From assembly GCA_002779235.1 (NCBI GenBank), contig PEXD01000050.1, positions 1 to 26,284 of the forward strand: a stretch of DNA of 26,284 nt, read 5' to 3'. Source of the stretch: Candidatus Woesearchaeota archaeon CG07_land_8_20_14_0_80_44_23 (GTDB lineage: Archaea; Nanobdellota; Nanobdellia; Woesearchaeales; 0-14-0-80-44-23). How positions within the stretch are numbered: position 1 is the stretch's first letter; every line of letters begins with the position of its first letter. Positions 20,666-26,284 of the stretch are shown piece after piece. Under the pieces are notes generated by a model. It had not been told where the DNA came from. It did not search any database and worked only from the letters and a program-made list of their open reading frames with translations. Made by a program: the position numbers and the translations under genes.

Positions 20666-22072
20666 GTGAATAAGCTTGATGATATAGTTGAAAAGTCAGA
20701 GAATGATATTTCTTATGCAGATGGAAAAACTTCAAGGAAAAGAAGAAATTTACTGAAGAATGCAGGAGTTTTCCTTGCAGAACTTGGAATTCTTGGCTCC
20801 CTCACATTTTCAACTCCGAAAAGCATAAAAACTGAAGAACGCAATTTTGCAAAAGCAAATTCAACAAACCTTTCTTCGTGTCTTATTGAAAACCAGCAGA
20901 ATTCTGCCTTGACTCAAATAATTGACGTTGCAAAAATCAATTCCTACAATTTTAATTACAAAACTGCTGTGCTTAATAAAACCTGGTTCAGCAATGGATA
21001 TGTTCTTGAATACAAGTTTAAAGACGGAGTGACTGCAAGGTTAGCAAAAATATCAAATAAATCCATTGCCATACCTCAAGCAAACAAAGAGATGCAAAGG
21101 GTTGGGAAAGCAGTCGTTGGAAAATACGTTAAAAACGGATTTGAAGTATCAAAACAGACAGATATATCTGACAAAGCTCTTAACATCAAAATAAACAACG
21201 GAGAAACTGGTTTCTATTGGTGGCTTGAAGGCAAAGGAACAGCAGTAGACCCAAAATATATGTTTAATTGGGCATCTCTATTCAAAAACAGGGCCCTTAC
21301 TCCAGAAGGCATCTACTCAACTCCAATATCAGGATACAATACGACAGGCTGGTTTTTAACTCCCTCTCCATACTGGGACTTTTCTGTCTTAAACGGGGAT
21401 TATGGCGGCAAGAATGTTTGGTTAAGAAAAGACCTTGGCTGGGCATTTTATTATTATCCTCAGCTGGTATCGCTTGTATATGTCCAACTCATTCCTGCCA
21501 ATAAAGTAATGTATACTCAACCTGCCAGCTCTTATCTGAAAAAATTATACAATTTTGGCGAAAAATTCTATGACACGCGCTTCAACACTGACTTGGGTAA
21601 TTTCTTGGTCAGCATTGGGCAGTCAGTTAATGAACCTGCAGATTTGTGGGCTGCACGAAAATATCAGGACTACCTTTTAACCCATGCGAATAAATATAGA
21701 TGGATAGTCGGTGACGGCATTCTTGTTGCTGACTACTCATGGAGTGGAAAACCTTCAGTCATAACTCATGCTTCGCTTAATCACAATCTGGCAGAGATTA
21801 ACTTTCTTCTCAGATTAGGGGATTCCTCTGGAATATCATTAGCACAAAAAATATTGAAGGGAATCAAATCAGGGGAAAAGGATTGGATGCTTCAGGGAGA
21901 TTTGAATTATGCCTATTACGGGCCGAAAGAGGGCTATCATGGGAAGGACTACAAAGTGCTAACGCTTAGAGATCTTAAAGTCACTAAAACTTTGCTTTCT
22001 GATTATGATTGGGGCGAACAGTATATACCAACAATCGAACATTTAATTCAGTGCAAAGAAGGAAACCATTGA
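20666..22072 (+). CDS. Putative exported protein, possible alpha/alpha-toroid-like domain, Tat-like leader
   Basis: A 468-residue protein of unknown function. Residues 23-50 read like a twin-arginine leader: basic TSRKRRNLLK with consecutive arginines 26-27 followed by Leu-Leu-Lys, then AGVFLAELGILGSLTF. The body is rich in aromatic residues (GFYWWLEGKG, YWDFSVLNGDYGG, WAFYYYPQ). The C-terminal part (about 340-450, with HASLNHNLAEINFLL at 368-382 and GDLNYAYYGP) has the helix-repeat look of alpha/alpha-toroid enzymes such as uronic-acid epimerases or glycan-active proteins. I recall similar segments in secreted Firmicutes proteins, but this is unverified. The start is the GTG placed 26 nt after a TATA box. 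Base composition is more AT-rich than in the genes before 20.5 kb. Confidence 0.7.
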   Translation: MNKLDDIVEKSENDISYADGKTSRKRRNLLKNAGVFLAELGILGSLTFSTPKSIKTEERNFAKANSTNLSSCLIENQQNSALTQIIDVAKINSYNFNYKTAVLNKTWFSNGYVLEYKFKDGVTARLAKISNKSIAIPQANKEMQRVGKAVVGKYVKNGFEVSKQTDISDKALNIKINNGETGFYWWLEGKGTAVDPKYMFNWASLFKNRALTPEGIYSTPISGYNTTGWFLTPSPYWDFSVLNGDYGGKNVWLRKDLGWAFYYYPQLVSLVYVQLIPANKVMYTQPASSYLKKLYNFGEKFYDTRFNTDLGNFLVSIGQSVNEPADLWAARKYQDYLLTHANKYRWIVGDGILVADYSWSGKPSVITHASLNHNLAEINFLLRLGDSSGISLAQKILKGIKSGEKDWMLQGDLNYAYYGPKEGYHGKDYKVLTLRDLKVTKTLLSDYDWGEQYIPTIEHLIQCKEGNH

Positions 22073-22081
22073 ATAGATAAT

Positions 22082-22101
22082 TAATCACTAAATAGTGATT
22101 A
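22082..22101. promoter_or_regulatory. Operator-like palindrome upstream of the surface cluster
   Basis: TAATCACTA (22082-22090) and TAGTGATTA (22093-22101) form a perfect 9-bp inverted repeat with a 2-nt centre. It lies 12 nt upstream of a TATA box, where an archaeal regulator could act on TBP/TFB recruitment. The hairpin is too short on G/C to be a convincing terminator of the preceding gene. Confidence 0.5.
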
Positions 22102-22113
22102 CACAACGAAAGA

Positions 22114-22121
22114 TTTATATA
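22114..22121 (+). promoter_or_regulatory. TATA box of the paralogue/stalk-protein operon
   Basis: TTTATATA is centred about 34 nt before the ATG at 22152. Transcription would start near 22144, just ahead of that ATG, which rules out the longer open frame from 22095. Confidence 0.6.
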
Positions 22122-22151
22122 CTAGAAAATCATTTTTTTCCAAGATGTAAC

Positions 22152-22712
22152 ATGAAAAGCATTGAAGACCTAATAAAGCAGCATGATGAACTAAAAGATG
22201 CAGATGCAGAACTGAGGAAAAACCTTAAGGAATTTGAAGCCTGCTGCCCTTCAGGATATGCAGGCATAATCAGCATTTTTGTAAGCTCGCAGGATGAAAT
22301 TTTTCCCGGGCAGCACTCCATTAATGTGAAATTCAGCTACAATGGCTGCAAATGGCTTTCTGAAATACCTGTTACTTCAGACGCTGTCCGCAAGATGCTT
22401 GAAAAGGCGTATGGGCTTAAATTGAGAACCTCCTCTGCAAAAATAGTAGAGCATGATGAAATGTTAAAATATGTTGCTGATGCATCGGCAGAAAAATATC
22501 CGAAAGCCGACATACACTTGAAATTTATCAATCCAAAAAACTGCGAGAAAATTGAAATAAATTATCTGCACTTTAATGGCGATACCTGGATGAAGCAGAG
22601 CCAAACAAGCATAGACACATTCGCGCCCACTCTGGAAGCATTTGTGTTACTAAAAGCGCTGCATAAAGACAAAACTGATGTTCAAATAAATCAGGAATAC
22701 ATGGAGATGTAA
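22152..22712 (+). CDS. Hypothetical protein, first of two tandem paralogues
   Basis: A 186-residue soluble protein with no recognised family and no signal peptide. The N-terminal ~30 residues are charged and helical (DLIKQHDELKDADAELRKN). The landmark FEACCPS (28-34) follows, then beta-rich sequence leading to HSINVKFSYNGCKW (55-68). The C-terminal half has DIHLKFINP and a tryptophan-containing HFNGDTWMKQSQTS. The same order of features recurs in the next gene, so they are diverged duplicates. The TATA position fixes the start at 22152, not the open ATG at 22095. First gene of a likely operon with its paralogue and the large secreted protein. Confidence 0.68.
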   Translation: MKSIEDLIKQHDELKDADAELRKNLKEFEACCPSGYAGIISIFVSSQDEIFPGQHSINVKFSYNGCKWLSEIPVTSDAVRKMLEKAYGLKLRTSSAKIVEHDEMLKYVADASAEKYPKADIHLKFINPKNCEKIEINYLHFNGDTWMKQSQTSIDTFAPTLEAFVLLKALHKDKTDVQINQEYMEM

Positions 22713-22717
22713 AAAAA

Positions 22718-23389
22718 ATGAAGCTTGAGAAAATCATAAAAAGTTACTTGACTATTGACAATGCAGAAAAAAATATTGATAATGCACTTGCTGATTTTGA
22801 AAAGAGATGCCCTTCAGATAAAAAGGCAGTGATAAAAATTTCTGGAGTATATCCTGGCAATCCAGAAGAGTATCATGAGGTAAATTTTTCCTATAAAAAT
22901 AAAAAGTGGAATGTTGAAATGCTCGAAAAAATAGATGACTTTAGTGCAACAGATGATGTTAGTAAGTTTCTTATCTTAAGTTGTATTGCAGATAACCCTG
23001 AAGACATTCAATTCTGGGCAACAAAGGACGGAATCGAACAGAGATTCAACAGCCATGATTTAAGCTACCTTGATAACCTTAATGCATTAAAAAGCGAATA
23101 TGATTATAAAAAATTAAAAAACCTTGAATTCAGGTTAATATTAAAAAATAAACTTGCAGAATATGCATTCGGCGATTTTAAGATTGAAAGGGAGAAAGAA
23201 TTCATCAAAAAATATTCATACCTTGGAAAAGATAACTGGCTATTCTCGCACCAGGTCAGCACGTATGAAGTCGCATCAATACTGAAAGGATCAATACTAA
23301 AAGGGTTCATAATGCATAAAAGCAACAAAGTTGAGATTAAAGTTGAGATTAAATATGAAAATGCTCAGGCGGTGCAAAATGAGCCTTGA
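22718..23389 (+). CDS. Hypothetical protein, second of two tandem paralogues
   Basis: A 223-residue protein related to the preceding gene product: DFEKRCPS (26-33), HEVNFSYKNKKW (53-64) and a late YSYLGKDNWLFSHQVST match its landmarks at similar spacing. No signal peptide or known domain. The C-terminus carries two small in-frame DNA duplications: SILKG twice (187-196; 23276-23305) and VEIK twice (205-212; 23330-23353), which suggest recent slippage. It starts 5 nt after its paralogue, with GGAG at 22703-22706, and overlaps the start of the large secreted-protein gene by 11 nt. Tight coupling suggests the two small proteins act with or on the large one. Confidence 0.68.
   Translation: MKLEKIIKSYLTIDNAEKNIDNALADFEKRCPSDKKAVIKISGVYPGNPEEYHEVNFSYKNKKWNVEMLEKIDDFSATDDVSKFLILSCIADNPEDIQFWATKDGIEQRFNSHDLSYLDNLNALKSEYDYKKLKNLEFRLILKNKLAEYAFGDFKIEREKEFIKKYSYLGKDNWLFSHQVSTYEVASILKGSILKGFIMHKSNKVEIKVEIKYENAQAVQNEP
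23276..23305 (+). repeat. 15-bp tandem duplication in coding sequence
   Basis: TCAATACTGAAAGGA is followed directly by TCAATACTAAAAGGG, two copies differing at two positions and keeping frame (SILKG twice). Confidence 0.8.
23330..23353 (+). repeat. 12-bp perfect tandem duplication in coding sequence
   Basis: GTTGAGATTAAA occurs twice head to tail with no mismatch, encoding VEIK twice in the C-terminal tail of the second paralogue. Confidence 0.85.
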
Positions 23390-26033
23390 AGTCATGCTTA
23401 CGAGGGAAGAGGAAGAAAATCTCAGGAGAAGGCATAACATAGGGCAGAGGGTTAAGGCAGGGGTGATGACTGCAGCCGCGACACTCGGAATTCTCGCGGG
23501 AGTCATGACATACAAGCCCTCAAAGGCGCTTGCCCTCGGCGATGAGCTTCCAAAAGTGGAAGCGTCAAGCCCTTCATGGTATTTGTTGCAGAATCAGCCC
23601 CTTGAAGCCATAATAAAAGACATTCAGAAGACAGACATACGCCTGGACATCGGAAAAACCCTGGCCACAATAAACTCTGAAAATTACACTTTAGATGCAG
23701 CCCCTTACATAAAAAACTCAAGGACAATGGTGCCTGTGAGATTCATAACAGAAGGGCTGGGTGCAAGTGTTGGATGGGAAGGAACAGAAAAGAAAGTTAT
23801 GATAAATTATGAGGGAAAAACAATAGAGCTCTGGATTGGAAAGACAAATGCTAAAGTGGACGGCTCCCAATACACCTTAGATGCTGCCCCTGAAATCAAA
23901 AACTCAAGAACCTTTGTGCCGATAAGGTTCATAGCAGAAAACTTCGGCTCACAAGTCGGATGGGATGGCACAATAAAGGAAGTGAGCATATACAAGGAAA
24001 AAATAAGCCAAAGCATAAATCTTAATTCTGACGCCGACAAGGACGGACTTTCATTCTCAAAGGAAAAAGCAACAGGCACAAATCCCAACAACAAGAACAC
24101 TGTTTATAATTCATTGGATGACAAAAAGCTTTCTGAACTGCTCACACAGTATCCTGGGCTGAACATATTCGCAAAATACCCTGACAGCAAGACAGGGCTC
24201 ACGCTTCCAGACAAGGCAATGCTCAACCTTGACCCGAGAAATCCCTTCAATATGGACAGCGTATTGAATGACGAGCAGGCAATAAACTATGCAAAAACAA
24301 AGAATCTTGCTGACAATAAAGACAATATCGTAAAAGCGGTTAATTTAATAACTGAAAACTACGGGCCAAAGCTTGGAAAAGCCCTGAAGCTGACTGCTTC
24401 GGAAACTAACGAGAATATTTTCAAGATAACTGTTGAGGAACTTGATGACCAGGGCAATATAGCAAAGCAGCAGATGGATGAAATGTGGAATGAGAGGGCA
24501 TACAAGACAAAGGCAGACAACACTGCCCTGACCCTTGATGACCTGACCAGCATTGACAGGTTCAAGGCAATAATTCTGCTGAACAAGACATTTGGTGCAG
24601 AGCAGATAAATGTCATGCTGAGCCAGAGCCCTGTGCTGCAGCAGACCCAGGACTTCTGCCTTGCCTATTTCAGGACGCAGTATGAAGATTTTGTAAAAAC
24701 ACTTTACGATGCTTCAAATTCCACTGAATTATCATTGAATAAAAAAGTGAAGGACACCAACACCTTCAAGAAATATGTGAACCAATTAGGGCTTTATGAT
24801 TATAATGCAGGAGAGCTTGCAGTCCAGATGTGGAAGAATGCAGACGACGCACTAAAGGCAGAGATAAAAGCGAATCCAACTCTTTTTTTAGCCATGATTG
24901 GATATTCAAAAATACTGGATATCGGAACTGTTATTTTGGATGGGCAGGAATATAATTTTGCAACCAAAGATTCTGTTGAAAAATTGGCGAATGTCTGCCA
25001 AAAAGTATTTGACTTTTATTCTAAGACAGAACAGCAGTACAAAACATTAAAGAAAGGACCTTTCGCTGTAGCAGATCAGAATATTTCGGAAAATGGATTA
25101 AAGGCGTATGAGTTAAATAGATTGCAAAATTTTGTTACAATTTTTGCTTCGGATATTATTGAAGGGAGATATGAAAAAAAGCTCAGAGAGGGAGGAGTTG
25201 CAAATGTGATAAATCAGCTTGATATTGCTGATTATATGAATCAATTAAAAGAGATCTCTTTGGCCAAAGCATGTGAGAAAGTAGTGCAGATTAATGGAAA
25301 AAGCAGAATGATAGACTTTACCAACCCAGAAATTTCGGCTGCTTCAATATCTCTCTTTGTATTGCCTTATAATTCTGGAATTGTTAATCCCCCAGAAAAC
25401 TACGGCAAAATATTCTCAGAAATTAAAACGGACACAGGAAATACAATAAAAGACTTGCTGCCCGACGTTATTGCCTATTTGTCAACTGGTAAAATCCCTG
25501 CAACAAAAATTGGAGTAACAGAGCTGCAGATGGTTGATTTAGAAAGGGTGATAGCATTATCCGCATCTTTGACAGAACATTATAACGGCCTGTATGTTAG
25601 CAGTGTATCGGGACGAATTGTTGGAGATTCATTTTTCTTAACAAAAAGAATGAACGACGGCATTAGAGCCGCTTGGGGAAAACTGTTTAATAATATGAAT
25701 TCAAATTTTATCGAACAAAAATTTCCCGAGAATACCTTAAGCGGGCCCAATGTTTTTAGGCTTGTGTGCTATGGCGATTTTTTTGACGAATCCAACCTGC
25801 AAGGAAAGTCTAAGGAAAATATTTTTGAAGTTTTAAGAATAAGCCAAATAAAAATTGGAGAAAAAAACACGCTGGAAAAAATTGCACCAACAATCGTTGA
25901 TTACACAGGTAAGTTGTATTTAGACTTCAACGTGTTGGATAGCAAAATTGAAAATGTGGGAAATATAAGTGATTTGAGCGCAGACGGCTTTGAAACTGTT
26001 GCAAAAACAAATTTAATGTGGATAAAAAATTAG
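23379..26033 (+). CDS. Large secreted protein with two copper-amine-oxidase-N (stalk) repeats
   Basis: An 884-residue secreted protein. A long basic n-region precedes a hydrophobic stretch AGVMTAAATLGILAGVMTY and an Ala-x-Ala site (KALALGDE). Residues ~85-208 hold two stalk repeats of the copper amine oxidase N-terminal type: YTLDAAPYIKNSRTMVPVRF and YTLDAAPEIKNSRTFVPIRF, each followed by E-x-x-G/F...VGW-[ED]-G-T. Next comes a calcium-loop-like DADKDGLSFSKEKATGTNP (about 218-236), as in thrombospondin type 3 repeats. The remaining ~640 residues are helical with no family I know. Stalk repeats are characteristic of Firmicutes surface proteins, pointing to horizontal gain. After about 24.9 kb the sequence becomes clearly more AT-rich. 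GGTG just before 23379 and overlap with the previous gene fix the start. Confidence 0.85.
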   Translation: MSLEVMLTREEEENLRRRHNIGQRVKAGVMTAAATLGILAGVMTYKPSKALALGDELPKVEASSPSWYLLQNQPLEAIIKDIQKTDIRLDIGKTLATINSENYTLDAAPYIKNSRTMVPVRFITEGLGASVGWEGTEKKVMINYEGKTIELWIGKTNAKVDGSQYTLDAAPEIKNSRTFVPIRFIAENFGSQVGWDGTIKEVSIYKEKISQSINLNSDADKDGLSFSKEKATGTNPNNKNTVYNSLDDKKLSELLTQYPGLNIFAKYPDSKTGLTLPDKAMLNLDPRNPFNMDSVLNDEQAINYAKTKNLADNKDNIVKAVNLITENYGPKLGKALKLTASETNENIFKITVEELDDQGNIAKQQMDEMWNERAYKTKADNTALTLDDLTSIDRFKAIILLNKTFGAEQINVMLSQSPVLQQTQDFCLAYFRTQYEDFVKTLYDASNSTELSLNKKVKDTNTFKKYVNQLGLYDYNAGELAVQMWKNADDALKAEIKANPTLFLAMIGYSKILDIGTVILDGQEYNFATKDSVEKLANVCQKVFDFYSKTEQQYKTLKKGPFAVADQNISENGLKAYELNRLQNFVTIFASDIIEGRYEKKLREGGVANVINQLDIADYMNQLKEISLAKACEKVVQINGKSRMIDFTNPEISAASISLFVLPYNSGIVNPPENYGKIFSEIKTDTGNTIKDLLPDVIAYLSTGKIPATKIGVTELQMVDLERVIALSASLTEHYNGLYVSSVSGRIVGDSFFLTKRMNDGIRAAWGKLFNNMNSNFIEQKFPENTLSGPNVFRLVCYGDFFDESNLQGKSKENIFEVLRISQIKIGEKNTLEKIAPTIVDYTGKLYLDFNVLDSKIENVGNISDLSADGFETVAKTNLMWIKN

Positions 26034-26284
26034 GCACAGCCGGGTCCTACACAAGGAGGCTCCCTCGGCTCCCTCTCCAATTGTTTGCAGCATGTTTCTC
26101 CTGATTCGCAGGTTCCTGTGCCTGGTTCTTTGTCTGCAGGGCATGTTGTTCCTGCTTCGCATGTTTGCCCTGCTTTTTCCGTGCACGTATATGTTGGAGG
26201 CATCATTCCCTCGCATCCTCCGTTTTCGTTGCAGGTGCAAGTTGAGCCGTCTGAAAGAGTAACTCTCGTGCCGTTGTTGAATTT
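26030..26284 (-). CDS. Cysteine-rich secreted protein, C-terminal part (runs off the window)
   Basis: A minus-strand frame is open from the window edge for 84 codons to a TAA at 26032-26030. It encodes 11 cysteines in regular short spacing: STCTCNENGGCEG, TYTCTEKAGQTCEAGTTCP, TGTCESGETCCKQ, and the ending PPCVGPGCA. This resembles small disulphide-rich extracellular modules. The gene start lies outside the window. A different minus-strand frame from 26240 also lacks stops, but it is arginine-rich and without pattern, so it is treated as a shadow. Its stop overlaps the stop of the large secreted protein (TTAG at 26030-26033). Confidence 0.72.
   Translation of the reverse strand, partial: KFNNGTRVTLSDGSTCTCNENGGCEGMMPPTYTCTEKAGQTCEAGTTCPADKEPGTGTCESGETCCKQLEREPREPPCVGPGCA

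Noticed and set aside
26013..26240. Arginine-rich 75-codon minus-strand frame at the right edge
   Set aside because: The frame ending at 26030 has regularly spaced cysteines and Gly/Thr-rich spacers and is open to the window edge, so this one is an out-of-frame reading.
20666..26284. Mobile element or prophage
   Set aside because: No transposase, integrase, tRNA-end duplication or long terminal repeats are visible; the evidence for transfer is limited to composition and domain type.
1..26284. CRISPR array
   Set aside because: No regularly spaced direct repeats of 24-40 bp were seen; the only tandem repeats are short and isolated.

Overview
This is archaeal chromosome, most plausibly from a DPANN-type lineage; the exact phylum cannot be read from the window. 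The archaeal evidence is the operon rps13-rps4-rps11-rpoD-tRNA-Leu-rpl18e-rpl13-rps9-rpoN, an RNase P Rpp21-type subunit, FEN-1, a Trm5-type methyltransferase, a presenilin-like protease, archaeal AspRS/AsnRS, a HerA-like ATPase and a TRAX/translin protein. Many genes have a TATA box centred about 25-27 nt before the start codon, implying leaderless transcripts. Genes inside operons instead use GGTG/GGAG ribosome-binding sites. Packing is tight: genes overlap by a few bases, convergent genes share stop-codon bases, and no stretch over 300 bases lacks a gene.

Layout. 1-4464 (+): RNase P subunit, then the ribosomal protein/RNA polymerase operon with a tRNA-Leu(GAG) inside it. 4484-5803 (-): HerA-like ATPase. 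5935-10025 (+): TRAX/translin, a lipoprotein-like metallo-beta-lactamase, AspRS and AsnRS. 10084-14196 (+): a three-gene NAD-linked [FeFe] hydrogenase (hydC-hydB-hydA). 14193-17117 (-): fen, a Trm5-family gene and a winged-helix protein. 17197-20527: two small membrane proteins, a COG1325-type RNA-binding protein, a presenilin-like protease, an RsmC-like methyltransferase and RNase HI.

20526-26284 differs in character. Two perfect terminator-like hairpins are followed by a probably exported protein with a Tat-like leader, an operator-like palindrome, two small paralogous genes of unknown function, and an 884-residue secreted protein with two copper-amine-oxidase-N (stalk) repeats and a calcium-binding-like loop. 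A cysteine-rich secreted protein enters convergently from the right edge. This looks like an accessory cell-surface module, partly of bacterial ancestry.

Functional picture. The hydrogenase carries a complete H-cluster binding site, the full relay of Fe-S domains and an FMN/NADH module, so it should couple H2 formation or uptake to NAD(H), possibly with ferredoxin bifurcation, in a fermentative cell. It sits between archaeal housekeeping genes, has an archaeal promoter and the local codon style, and is therefore resident rather than contamination. Its maturases (HydE, HydF, HydG) are not in the window. The two surface-module clusters suggest investment in external structures or attachment.
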